A stretch of 64,000 nucleotides of DNA from Sympetrum striolatum (taxonomy: Eukaryota > Arthropoda > Insecta > Odonata > Libellulidae): positions 90,026,615-90,090,614 of the forward strand of contig OX388346.1 in assembly GCA_947579665.1 (NCBI GenBank). The letters run 5' to 3'. The position numbers and the translations under genes were made by a program. The stretch's first letter is position 1. Every line of letters starts with the position of its first letter. The notes below the pieces were generated by a model that ran no database searches, was not told the origin of the DNA, and was given only the letters and a program-made list of their open reading frames with translations. Shown here piece after piece: positions 37,070-50,200 of this stretch.

Positions 37070-39254
37070 ACACAAATTCCCATACGTACGTAAAGGATCT
37101 GTCAAATGGTATCTAGATACCGTTGGTGTCAAATTGTTAGTGCGTCTCTAACAAAGATAAAAATAGGTTAAAGGTTTTTAAATTAAATAAAGATCGATGT
37201 TGTAAGAGAAGAAAACAAGTTAAACAGACTGGACATCAAATGTTTTCATAAAAAATTAGTCAGGGTTGATTCTAACTCATATAGTAGACATTCAAAGGTT
37301 TTACAAATTTCTGCATCATAAGATTTCGAGCATTGTCATTTGATGTCTTATATACTCCAAATCTGGTTCGACGAAAGGGCATTCTCCATGCGTTCCATGG
37401 ATCAATTTTCTATGGAAGCTATGATATTTTATCAGATCGACGAAAGCTACCTGAATTACAACACGAAACGTTGGGTAGATGACTTAATTAATAGGTAAAG
37501 AATCTAATGCATTCTAGTAATGCCGATGAAGGGACGTTTAATTAATATGCTGACCACGTATATCTACCAAATTCATATTTGTTTCAGACAATAAAAACAA
37601 ATTGAAACGTAATTATGACAGTTTATATCAACGTTCAACCCGCTCTCTATTACGAAGAAGATCGAAAGCATTATTCTTCTAGTTTACAATGAAATCACGT
37701 CGTTATTCCCAGTCAGTGTTATTTATAATTTCCCCAGTGTACCGTACGTGGTCTCTGTGGTAGATTCCCTTCTAAATCCCCGCAATTCCTTTTCCCTCAC
37801 TAGTCACCCATCATATCCCCGTCGATCTGGGTGCAAGTCCTGAGCTCCAAGGGCCATCGAGTGCCGTTTTTCATCTCTATCAGCCCTTCATACTCCCCCT
37901 GTTGGATCCTCTCTATCTACTCTTTTCTATTCCCCGTCATCTCTCCCTTATCTCCCATCATCTCTTCGCCCCCAGTCTCTTCAGATCCTTCTCAACTCCC
38001 GCTCACTTCCTTCGCTCTGTCCCAACTCGCTTTTTATCAGCTCCCTATCCTTGTTCTTCGTCGCCCCCGAGTATCCACGCGATGATGCATCTGAACACAT
38101 TTTACGAGAGTGTAGCGCCGCGCAACTTATCATCGGTCCTCGCGAGTCAGGCACACAAATTATTATTAACTTATTTACACTGGAGATAGGCAAAAACCAG
38201 GCGAAAGTGCCCGTGATATAACAAAATTATGAATGGAACACTTATCTGAAGATACACGAATGCAAAGAATGAGAAAATATAACTAAATCCCAAAACCATG
38301 CAAAAGTTACAACAGTAGTCAATAAGAAACAGATAAATTTTTCAGGGCTAAATTCCCAATATGTTTAACATTAATTATTAATTATCCTTAAATGTCTTAA
38401 TTAGCGTCATCCTTTACACCGATTGAAACTTTTTACTTCGATAACTTAAAAAAATAATATTTACTCTACATAATACTTCCATAACGACATAAAATATTTA
38501 TAGAAATTTTACAGCTATGTCTTACGAACCTCGTAATAGCCAATTTTTTCAATGGTTTTCTTCAACTTCCGTTCATCAGCAGATCATTTACATGCAAATT
38601 AATTGCAAATTAATGTGTATGGTTGTATCTATCTATTTATTCCGAATTATGTCACATTTTGGTCATTGGACCAGGTTGCAACGGTCGAAATGAATATAAT
38701 ATGTCCTACATTAGCCCGAAAAGATATAGAGGATGTAGGACATCATAAGTAATGATTAGATTGAAGCCCCATTAGGAATTATAGGGACGAAAGTTGAGCA
38801 TTATGCCATAAAACATGAATGAACCAATGAGTGTATTACATGTAAATGCTAAGTTTTAACTTCGGAAAGAATTTACGTAATGTTGAATTAGGAGTTGATG
38901 TTTCATCACTCATGAATTGCAATGAGTGATGGATAGAATACACGTCATACAGAAACATAAATTGTGTGAGGTATTTTACAAACGTATTATTCATTTGATA
39001 TAGATTTATATCTTGAAGTAGAAATAAGAACCCGTGACTCCGCCATATTCACAAAAAAATGAACAAGTTGTGTGTGGAGTTTCTAAGCAGAGAACTGTTG
39101 AAACTTTTTTATGGATGAGGCCATCAGTTTGGTACCAGTTATGATTTCGTTGATTTACTCATATATGTGCTATCAAAATAGACCTTTAGCCCTGTTAATT
39201 ACATCATCCATAAATCTTTCCTATGTTCCATTACTGGCACCCTATTGCTAGTTA
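37065..39254. other. Nothing recognised; pyrimidine-rich island at 37740-38090
   Basis: AT-rich. The island gives frames rich in Ser, Pro and Leu that are compositional. ggttgcaacggtcg at about 38672, followed by tgtcctacattagccc, resembles about 23336-23395 (ggtggcaacggtcg, tgtcctgcattcgccc), a diverged dispersed repeat. Confidence 0.4.
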
Positions 39255-39330
39255 GGCTTCCGGATACCCAAGTGAGTTAAGCGTTCGCCTTTGTTGCAAG
39301 TGGCCCCGGGTTAGATAGCCGATAGTGGTC
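39255..39330 (+). repeat. Possible degenerate tRNA-derived SINE head
   Basis: tacccaagtgagttaagcg followed about 35 bases later by ccgggttagatagcc resembles a tRNA-like A box/B box pair with mutated B box. No tail was defined. It differs from the SINE at 52833. Confidence 0.35.
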
Positions 39331-42300
39331 CACATTTACTAAAGAGTGCAAAAGGGCAGTCAAGGTAGCTTTATTAAATAGCAATTATTAAAAAAGACAT
39401 TAATTACCTGCTCCGTTGCCTCACTTATTCTTTTGTTTGGCCCTGGGAACACCCATCTCGTTCTTCATACGTACGCACGAAGGGCATAAATAAAGCTGAG
39501 TCTATATCTTGACCGCCGCTTCCCCCTCTCGCTCCTTATCGGCGACTCTCTTCTGCTGAATTGGCCCAAATCCCGTCCTCCCATTCCAATATACTCTCCC
39601 TATACTAGCCCTCTTGCGGTCACCTCCCATTTCCCTTCGAAGTTTTTCTTCGTCGGAAGGAGTTCCCTATCAGAAAAACGGGAGGGAGGATAACCGTCGA
39701 GTTAACAAGTTACCAATTTCCTTGAAATTCATAAAAACTGAAGATTATGCCCAGGAGTCAGGTTTTAGAGAAAATGGGAAATTCGTTTCTGAAGAGGGAG
39801 TAAGGGTTTCAATCTTGAATTTTTTTATCTTAGTAGCGAAACTTTTCTTTACAGCAACATTTCAACAAGAAACTTTGGATGTAATCCATTAGATGGAAGG
39901 GAATTACTTAGGCGGTGATGGTTTCGTTTACTCTTTAAAAAACATGACTGACCTTGTAGTACTGTTCATGTACCTTTCGCATCTCTGTCCATTACAACTG
40001 ATTCATTAACAGATTTCATAGTTTTTACTTTTATGCCTGATAATAATAATGCACATGCATAATGCTTAAACAAGATTAGAGCTGAAGCTAAACTACGTTC
40101 CATTCAGTCTATTCTCAGCAATAATATATTTCGTGATTAATTTATTCGAAAATAAAAATAGAGAAGTGAAATTTTGAATTTTTGTTTATAAAAAGCGTTT
40201 GAGTTCCTAAAAAAATGATCTCGAGATTGAAAACTCCCGCTAGGTAGTGGATGTGTAAATGCTATTCAAACAAATACAAAGGAATATTGTGCATAGACAG
40301 AAATCAGAACCATAGATACGTTAGAGTAAAAATTAATATAGTCGCTTTTCCATGTACCATTTATGTGCTTATAAACCATTAATGTGATAGAGAGAGTTGA
40401 ATTTTATCATGGAATTTATTTATTTTCATCTGTCAGACAGAATTTGGAAGAATGAAATTTACCCCAATTGGGCGGTGGAGGCTTTACCCCTTGTGTTTAT
40501 GCTTACCTCAGTATACACATGCTTCATTAGTTGCCTGCGTATACGGGGCTTTCCCATTGCCCAATTTTTATTGATTTGGTTTAATTTCTGGGATGTTGCT
40601 TTGCTGATGCGGATATAATTTTATGACAAACGTCTGTAAATAATAATGAATAAATATAGCTAAACCATTAAGTTATATCTTAGTCGAATAGTTTTGGGTA
40701 CTTCTCCTAAAGGCAGAAAACTAACGTTTCTCGAACGAATTAAGTGATACGTAATGTTTAATTTATGAATGTAATGATCTGAAATGTTCAGTATACGCTG
40801 CTCGCCAGTCATTTTCCAGTAGGTGAGGAGGGAGTCTGTCAAGATTATCATAATCATAGGTATAGTTTTGTAGAAGATTCAATGATTGAGGTAAATATCG
40901 GTTGATTTTTAGTATGACAACTATTCAATGATATTTGAGTTATTCGAATATTATCATCAATCAATATTTTCTCATTTTACTGCTCAAGAATAGGAAGTGA
41001 TATCCGGACGGTGCCACTCTTGCGAGTACATTTTGAACACTAGTTCTGCACTATTGCTTTACTTCCTTATTGAGACCTTTTTGGAATATCTTCTGTCGAT
41101 CACTAAATAAAGCAGTAGATCACAACATTTACCCTACTGAATAGTTATCAAGTCAAATATATATTTTTATATTCATAGCTGGATCTTATGAAAATCATAT
41201 GTAATCATCGTTTGACCCAAATTATTCTTCTGCGGTTGGCCATCGTACATGGCCATGTCCATCGGGATCTTCCCTCCCTGTAAACTGCGAAGACCTGCCA
41301 AAAGCGATAGAATCACGTGTCTCATGCACGTGCCCTTTCGTGGGGCAATCCAGTGAAGGTTTCGTGAGCCAACGGAATGTGTTCCGTGCAACAAGTAGCG
41401 CATTTATTTTTCCTCCAAGAGAGAACCCCTCTCTTCGACCCTTTCTCTCCTCTCTCTGCATGCTTTATGTCTCTCTTCTTCCCTACCTTCTCCTTTTTCG
41501 ACATTTCTGTTTACACTCTCATAGCGGCGTCCAAACGCGATCGCCGCCCCATCTTCATGGCGCGAACCGGAACTACTCCGCAACGGGTGTGGAATTCGAA
41601 AATGCCCCGCCGTCGGTTGGCCCCTCCTTCCTATCCCCCAAAGTAGTTCCGGGTTTCTTAATGGAGCTGCGAATTCTTTTCGCAATCGTGCAGTATCTCC
41701 TCAATTCATGCGTGGTTTTCGTGGGGTCATTCAGTGTTTGGTTTCATAGTAGCGCGAATTTTAGCTGTTGCTCTATTTTTCTAAGGGACATTGTATATTG
41801 TGGCTCGATACAGGGGTAAATTTAGGTTTAATGGGATGAATAAGGTAATATCAGCTTGTGGTCCACCAAAAAAATAATTCAGCATTAAAGGTATACAAAT
41901 TTCATATTTCCCTTCCTAAATGGAATTTAGGCGACAGGAAGTATCTTTTGCGCTTAATCTTGCAAGTAAGTTAACTAGTAAGAACCTCTGTAACTCAGTA
42001 GACTTATTATTTACCGGAAATAAACTCAGGAAGTGGTACTTCATTAATGACGATATTTACTCGCATTTCCGTGATAAAATTCAATAGGAATCGTCATCAG
42101 ATTAAAAGCGATTTCTGATTGTCTCTCGAATCCTAAAATGTAAATAATCCGACAAAAAGCCAACACTTTCCTATACAAGGATGCAAGATTGGCTTGCATC
42201 TTCTATGTATTTGTTATTTTCACGTTTTTGTTCAAATACATAATTGCGTTCCCATCAGTGTATTCGTTAGCGAAATTACTTTTCGTAAACGGACTCCGAA

Positions 42301-43914
42301 AGGATCTTAAAGTTCTTCGTTGTCTGAGTCTTTTGTTAATCGAGATCTCTGTAAATACTATGATTTAGGTGATATAGAAGGAGAACTTGAATGAATAGAG
42401 GAGATGTTGGTTTGGTAAAGAAAAAGTGAATGACTCGATTGAGAAACAAACGTGAAAGCGTTTGTGTCGAAAATGGATTGAAATGATGTGATATCTCTGC
42501 AACAGAGAAATTGAATTAAAATAAAATTTTATCCTCATTTATTCAGTATGTAATTGCTTGCGGAAATTAAAAGTAATTACATACATGTTTGCGTTATTTG
42601 ATGTGTGTCCTTGTGAGATGTATATATTATGAGATGATAAAGATAGGAAACTACATGAAAAAGATCGCTTCTATTTGATTTATTACTATGGGTTATGAGA
42701 TTTCCAAAGAAACAACTCTGATTTTATTTCAACCCCTTTTTCTGCGAAACTTACGCAGTGTTTTTTATTTGGAAATGTGTGTGAAATTCTTCGAAGTTAC
42801 GCTTGATAATATTAATTTATATAACATTAACATTATAAGTTATGAGCTCAGATTTCCTCAGACACTCTTCTACGCGCTGTTTGTCAGCTATTTAAAATGC
42901 AATTAGAACTTAAATCCAATCAATTGGCTCCTAAGATTATATAGATAATGTTAAGAAGCAATTATTACTTATACTTTGAGTTTCAGTTTCAACTTTACTT
43001 CATATTTCCACATGAGCGTTCCCCAATAGCCGCACGAGGCTAGCGAGCGGCACTTTGCCAACCCTTGTTCGACGTCGTAATTATGGAATAAAGAAAAATA
43101 TCGCGTTTGACCGGTAGATATAAACTTACCGGTCAGGAACCCTTCATGTATGGAAACAATTTTTAAGGGCGCTCGAATTTTCTTAGGGACGCCAGATACT
43201 TAGCCGCCCCCATGTCTGGGGCTGTCCGTCGCGGTTTTTCTCTCACGTCCCGTCTTTATCATCCATCTCTTTTCCCTGGGTGCTTCAGATCGATTTGAGG
43301 GAAGCGGCGGCACACTGGCCTCGGCAAGGGAAATTACAATTTGTCACAGCCACTCTGACACCTCTCCCCCTCTATATCTTCCTTCCTGCTTCCCTCCAAG
43401 GGTGCCGGGTTCGCGTCCCGCCGTCGGACTTTTCTTCATCCCCCCCAATCCCTTTCGGATATCGTTTGAGAAGAGCCTTCCTCTTTGTGTTACCCCTCAC
43501 CTCCGAGATAATCTCTCTTCATTGCACTCCCGAGGAGTTCTCTCCGAGTCATCGCTCATCCCTCACTGACAGCCCTCACTCCCCCTCCACCAATCGCTTC
43601 CCTTTCTTCCTCCAGCCAAAGCGGCATTTGAAAATTTGGCAGCTCGCCCACTTACCAGATCTCTTTTCATTCTTTAACTTCTCCCCGCTTTCCCTACATC
43701 CACGACATTACTCTCCCTTCTACAGTCCTTCAACATCTCTCCCATTATCCTTTCGAACTTTTCCCCCATACGGTCTCCAATCCGAAGGGTTTGTGACTTT
43801 CCGGGCGCTATTTGGTAATGACGCGCTATGGCTATGCTCAGATATGTTTCATCCCTAATATCATTATTATTGATGAAAATGAAGGAAAGTTAGGACACGG
43901 CTGTTTAGGAATTT
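39331..43914. other. Nothing recognised; compositional islands
   Basis: AT-rich, with pyrimidine-rich or GC-richer islands at about 39420-39700, 41230-41660 and 43200-43800. The 192-codon frame at 43280-43858 is the longest but is dominated by Pro, Ser, Leu and Phe from polypyrimidine sequence. I do not call it a gene. Confidence 0.4.
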
Positions 43915-44226
43915 GAGGTTAAAAATCTCCGATAGCCGTTTATGTCGACGTTCCTCTTCTCATTCCCCGGTATTCCGAGAAAACAAGACATTGCACTTTT
44001 TGAGAGTCATACGTGTTTCGAATGCGATGCAGTCTTCGTCAGGAGTAATTAGATACAAAACGATGCCGGCAGGATGTGGGCTATTAATTATTTAGTGGTA
44101 GAGTGAGTTTCCCGTTACGCAGGTGCAGGTGCTCAAAAAGTGCGGTGTCCTGTCTAGTTTTCTCGGAATGCCTGGGAATGAGAAGAGGTACGCTGAAAAA
44201 AACGGCTGTAGGAGATTTTAAACCTC
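43915..44226. mobile_element. Inverted repeat (~92-bp arms) around a hammerhead-like motif
   Basis: Left arm 43915-44005 and right arm 44131-44226 are imperfect reverse complements: gaggtt...aaatctcc with ggagatttta..cctc, cctcttctcattcc with ggaatgagaagagg, ttccgagaaaac with tttctcgga, and gcactttttgag with ctcaaaaagtgc. The spacer of about 125 bp includes the motif at 44015-44042. This fits terminal repeats of Penelope-like elements or a fold-back element carrying one. There is no coding sequence. Confidence 0.6.
44015..44042 (-). ncRNA. Hammerhead ribozyme-like core
   Basis: On the minus strand the order is CTGACGA, A, GACTGC, loop ATC, GCATTC, GAAAC. CTGACGA and GAAA match the conserved hammerhead core (CUGANGA, GAAA). 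The intervening stem pairs at five of six positions. The rest of stems I and III and the cleavage triplet were not demonstrated. Hammerheads of this minimal kind are known in Penelope-like elements and retrozymes. Confidence 0.45.
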
Positions 44227-47200
44227 TAATTATTATTGATATATTTAGCTTTAATAGTTGTTTCTGGATATATAGGCAAATTTCCAACATTTCCGTGACA
44301 GTAGTATGGTAAAAGTTTTAAATTGCCGGCCATGGTAAAAATATAAATAAAAATCATTCTTTTGTGCAAATGAAATGCTCCTTTGAGAATTTTTTGATGT
44401 CCAATTTACATACTACCGTTATTTCACACAAATTTAAGGTGTAAAGCGTGGGTATTCATATTGGTTATAATGTAGTTTCTATCAATATTTCAACATGATC
44501 ACTTCATATTTGACTGCAACAATTTACTCCAACATTTATCGGAATATAACCTTGGCTCCGAGTGATCCAGGGTTATATACTTTATTCTCATCATTACATT
44601 ATGGTGTATCATGTTGCCATTGTAGCGTTAACCTATATTCACAGTAAATAATAATAAAGTTTAGCTCTGCTTAATACAACTCGTACGCTCAAATAAGTGG
44701 GCAATCCTAAGGATTTGGAAGTGTTAACACAGTGTTTATATCATCGAGCTGGAAATAAGGAGAGATTTAACGTTTCTGGTGAATAAGGGAACAATCCTTC
44801 ATCTCTCCTTGTTGAATGTAGGATAAAAGATTTTCTTATGGTAGATGACGAGGATCTCTAGCAAATATACAACGACGAAGTGTTGAAAAGACAACATTCT
44901 ATTGCAATTATTACGCCAAAATAGCATATCAAATAGCCTATTGGAGGAAAATAAAAGTTGAAGTTACATTTAGGGTTTTAGTTCCAATTCTAATCATACG
45001 AAAATTCGGAGTAAATGAGGAGAAAGTGATTTAAAATGTATCCTAATAAGATATTCATGATGCGTATAATATTGCTGTGTTTCTAAAGAAGTGCGGGCTG
45101 ATTCAGTTAACGGCCATTTCGGCTAACGTTCCGAGCACAAGAATGGATCAGCATCATCAGCTTCCGCGGTAGTTGCAATCAAAGAATGTAGACTGGGATC
45201 CAAAGCAGAGGGAGGGGCAGAATCTGTGACGAAACGTATAGATGTGGATCGATGGATGTGGAAAAAGGGCAGACAAGGATTCAGTGGCGGGAAAATCGAA
45301 AGTAACCGCCAAATTGAGGATTGAGCACTGCTGTGGCAGGTGCCACGTCCCGAGGATGTCGCCACTCCGTTGACATCGTCGTCAACAACCATTTTTGCTA
45401 GTACAAGCTCTACCAGTGATGGCCCAAAGTAAACTGGTGTCCTAGGCGAAGAGTTTTGGAAAATATCGTCACTATTTTTCAGACTGCTATCAATCTACCG
45501 AGAGCTAAAACAGTTTTTTTATAAAGAAATTGTGAAATTTTATGATAACAGGTATTAGTTATATAGGATTTATTATTAAACTATGCAGAATTGAAGATTG
45601 GGGTACTCGTCCTTCTGCCATTTAGTTCCATTTAAATATTGATTGTCGTGAAATTTCCACTAGGATTTCAGATCGAAGGAATTATAAAAGAATTAATTTT
45701 CTATCTCACTCTCGCCTTTATCTTTAATATCTATACATATTCAGGTCTTTCACGCGTTCTATGAAATATATAATTTTGTATAAGAGTCTGTTTTGGTTAA
45801 GATTTGGAAACGATAATAGCTCTGCAAAATTAAGCACGTGCATTCAAGTAACCCATAAGTTATATTTACTACTAGCCATAATTTATTTGATCAACCAAAA
45901 GTTATTTCTACTTCAAGGCCTGAGTCATACATTTCTGATACTCGTCTACTGCCGATGCAATGGAATAAAGATATCTTCTTGCGAACCAAAATCGGATCCC
46001 CCAAAATTTTGCCTCTCTAGCGATCTTTGTTTCGCTTGTGCTCACAGACGCCTTGAAGTATTCAGACAAGTGTAAAATCAAATCGTACAAAAGCGCCTTT
46101 GTCTACATCTTTCTGCATCAGTTGTAAATGAGAACACATAGGCTTTCCTGCGCCTACCTCCCTCACCATCCAGAGCCGGCCCTGTACCGTTGTAATATAG
46201 TAGGGATTGGAAAAAAGGGAGATGAGGAATAATCCCAGGAAAGAGGGCGAGATACGCCTCAAATGGAGTCGAACCTCCCGCCGCCGCAGCCCCTCCGAAC
46301 CCCGGATAAGGAGAAGAGTAAGGACCAACCTAAAAAAAAGAAGGGAAATGAGCGTGAACTTCGGAAGAATATCGACGGTGAAATATTCCACTAAGCTTCC
46401 CTGCAGATTGGGAGAAAGGGAGGGAGGTCTAGGATATGGGAGTTAGGCGTCGACAGGGTGGCTGGCTCCGGCGCCAACGGCAAGAGGGGGACAGGTCGTT
46501 GGCAGGATAGGGAAAAAGGGTAAGGGAGGAGGGGCTGGCGCCAATGCTTCAAAGGGAAAGCAGTCATCAAGTCTGAGCCCAACTGGAAGATGGGGGAATG
46601 GACGGGGATAAGTGATAGGGAAGATATGAATGGTAAAGGGGGGCAGAGAGCGGGTAATGAGATTGGAAGGGATTGATAGGTGTGACCGAAAGGAAGGAAT
46701 GGGCGAGAATGTAAGGCAGAATGTAAGGGACGTTATGAATGATAGGAAGTGACGCGGGAAAGGGACGGCCGGAAGTAGGTGATGATTCGAGTTTCTTTCA
46801 AGGAAATGGACAAATGTTAAATCGCCGCGTTATATGCGAAAATGCCCCACGGTTTTGTGAGACAAGATGGCTTTTAAAAAGTCATTGAGAACGGATTCGC
46901 GTAATCAAACCGAGTCTCTACGCAAAGCTTCGTGAATCAGTCTCTTGGGGCTCATTTGATCCCATGCACTCGATCATCAGTGAACGATTAACGTGAACAA
47001 GGCGAGTATTGAAGTTAAAGGAGTCGAAAAGAGACGAATAATCTAAAGATATTGGTCAAATTCACGTATCTGGGTCACGTTCCTTTTGATGAATGGGGTA
47101 TTAAAGAGGCCATAAAGAGAATGATAGTTACTAAACCTTTCATGGAGGTAAGGGAGCTGAGGAAAAATAATTTTGGTAAAGTTATTAGGAAAGTACGAAT

Positions 47201-50200
47201 TAAGTCCTTAACATATGAGTTTTCATAGTGAATAGAGAACTTAAAGAATGTTTCATAATGATACTGGCGGCCTCGTGGGTGGGACATATAATCGAAACGT
47301 GAGTTATTTCAATAGGAAATACGAAGAAGTAGTGAATTTTGATATGAGGAGGGTTCTGATTGAAGAATAAAGAGGCAGGTGCATGTGTAATTCAGTGATA
47401 ATTGATCGCCAAAGAAAGTAGTTAAATGTAGGATGCAAAGGAATAGACAGTGGAAACGACGAAAGTTAAGGGATGATACTAAGAGAGGGTTTAATTATGA
47501 AATGAAGAAAGTGAGTTTAGTACGTTTTTACTTAAATAGGTGTTAGTTGCTGGCGCAATTTTCTGATAAATCTTCCTAACAATAGGTTAAAGATTTATTC
47601 ACGAAAATCAAATTTGAATTAGAGCTCAAGTCAACCAATATTTAGGTAAGTGTGTATGGAAAGCACCAGGCTAATAACTCTTTCTATTATGAAAATGACT
47701 AAAAGCATAGCCAATGCAAGAAGGTGGAAGAGAAACGCAAAAGAATAAAATATATTATATAATAGATAGGGTAGAATTTAGGATGTGATATAAGTAGTTT
47801 CAAAAATACAAAATATTGGTACATACGTACACATATCCCAGCACTCCGCAGTATTTTCCTAAATCGTCACGCTATTTTTATTTTTCATCGAAATCAAGTG
47901 TAGACTTTCGTTTTTTTCCTGACGTCACATTCGCTGCGATTGATGTACAATATCGGAATGCGGCAGCGCTTCTTTGAGATGCGGACTGTACAACGTACTC
48001 TGGAACGGATGCAGATGAGAATATTATCGGCTACACATTTGCAATTTGAAGCACGCGCTAAAGGAATGACTGTATAAAAGCGGAATGCGCGCTCCGTGAA
48101 AGACAAAACGCGTGTCCAAAGAATGTACAACGATGAGAAAGGTGCAACTGAATTAGGATTTCTACGATGGAGTAAGCGCGTGAGTCTTCGTAGTGTTGCT
48201 ATTGCGACTTCTTGATTGGCTGTATCCGGTTACTATTGAATACGGAAAAATTGAATCAATGTTAACTGCTTTATTGAGGATAAATCCTGCAATGCACAAT
48301 GTAATTTTATTCACGCACAAATAGGCTGTACAGCCTGATACAAAGGAATAGTAATTCATTCTTTTGGACTATTATGAGGCACTTTTTATTGTCGATTAGC
48401 TTTCACATCCGTCAAAACTCAGCAAGGTTAAGAGCGGATTATGGTGAAATCATCATTAAAAATTGTTTATTTCAGTTATTTGATGGCTAAAATTGTGAAT
48501 ACTTTAATTAAATTCTCAAACAAAATCCTTTGACAGCTCGATTATCTCGATACGCTGAATACTATAGTTTCTATGAAAATATTACTGCTTATATTTCTCG
48601 AATAAAATATCTTTATTATTAAAATTTCTTATTTTAGTTTCAATGTAATGTCGCAAGGAAAAAATATCCTGCGTTAATGAGTTTACGCTCTCCTCAATTG
48701 AACAGTGTTTTTCGATGATCATCAGTGAGCTTTACAGTAGAACTCACTTCAAAGTGAAAATATACGTAATTTTCCGATTAATATTGGGAAGATTCATAGA
48801 TGCTTTAGTAGATGTTCAGCCTTAAAAACTTGCCTCATTACGATCTATGAACAAATTTTGACATTCTTTTCTGTTTCCCTATTTTTCTCTACTTTAAGTG
48901 GTGGTGTTCCTTATAGTTGCAATGTTTATGTATCAATTTTAGTTGATATTTATCGAATCTACAACAGAAACTAATGGGAATTTCTCTTCTCTTTGCAGAT
49001 TTGCTGATTGCCGTCAGTCTACTGTTTTTGTTGAAGCTGATTCGAGCAACGCCTAGCTGTTTAAATGAAAAGCAGGATCGTTTGAAAACGGAGCGGTGGA
49101 ATAGGTTGACCTCACCGGCTTGAATTCACGTGACGCGGCCTGTCCCGCGGGCCCATTTGACGGGCCACGTGTTGCCTAGATATATATACATATTATACTA
49201 TGTGGTTATGTAATTATAGTGGAGATTACTGCAGTGTATTTTATCCCAAGAAGAAGCGTTAAGTCTGGTGTTGATATATTATTAATATTATTATTATTTT
49301 CACTGATCTCGAAGCCTCGTGTGTGTGTATCTCGCTGTTTCAAAATGGACAAACGTAGAAGGACTCGGCCGAGACGTCAGAGCTGTTTATTAAAGTTTAA
49401 AAAAGGGCATTAGGAAAGTGAAGATATTAAGTAAGCCATCTGTTCCTCGGGAGTTTTATTGATTTTTAAGTTCTTCGGCGTTGGATTACCTTGTTCTTGC
49501 ATCTCCCCAGGACTTTCTTCCTGTTGACACAGACTGGAGGAGACATTTCGGAAAACCAAGAAGGGACTTCTGATTCCGACCGAGGAAGACTTCGGGCCGA
49601 AGCAAGGAAAGGAAGGTCCAGTTCAATACGAAAACAGATGTAGAAACTGGAAAAAACCGATAAGCCGGCTGACATGATTTTCCTTCGTGTATTTTGAAAA
49701 TGCTCAAACCAATGTTTTAGATGTCGCGGCTTTCGGGGCTTAAAAAAAGATGTTTTCCTAACGAAAGAAGGTACTGGTGCCGTTCAACTACCTCCATACC
49801 CCCCATTTTAACCAATCAAGCACACCACGTACGCTTTCTGCATGTTCTTCGGAGAGAGATAGAGAGAAAGAGAATCTAGGAAAATGCGCCCTCATGTGTT
49901 TTTTTGTTGATATTTTGAACTAGTTTGTTTGAGAAGAGAGACAGAGAAACGGGAACCGTGTTCTTTTTGTTTTTTCCACTCCCCTAGTAATGTGTGATTT
50001 CATCGTGCCAAAGAAGCGCGCTTATGTAGTTGGAGTCCCTTCCTCGACTTTTTCGAAGGGATGGTTCGCGTGGAGTAAAAATGGGTGCTTCGTTATGTTT
50101 TCCCTCACGAAAAAGGAATTTCCTCGAATTTCCGCCTATTCTGGAAGGGAATGAACTGTAGGGATCGCTTCATGCCCAAGTGGTTTGGGTTATTTTTCAG

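Noticed and set aside
36898..37083. YIYIYI-rich minus frame
   Set aside because: It is a translation of the (TA)n microsatellite.
43280..43858. 192-codon plus frame
   Set aside because: It lies in polypyrimidine DNA. Pro/Ser/Leu/Phe dominance follows from composition and no motif is visible.
45123..45392. 89-codon minus frame with fairly high GC
   Set aside because: It has somewhat gene-like composition but no known motif, neighbour or splice support.
48984..49190. Candidate foxo 3'UTR exon after a strong acceptor at 48998
   Set aside because: Only the acceptor supports it. There is no donor-acceptor evidence over 32 kb, so it is not annotated as an exon.
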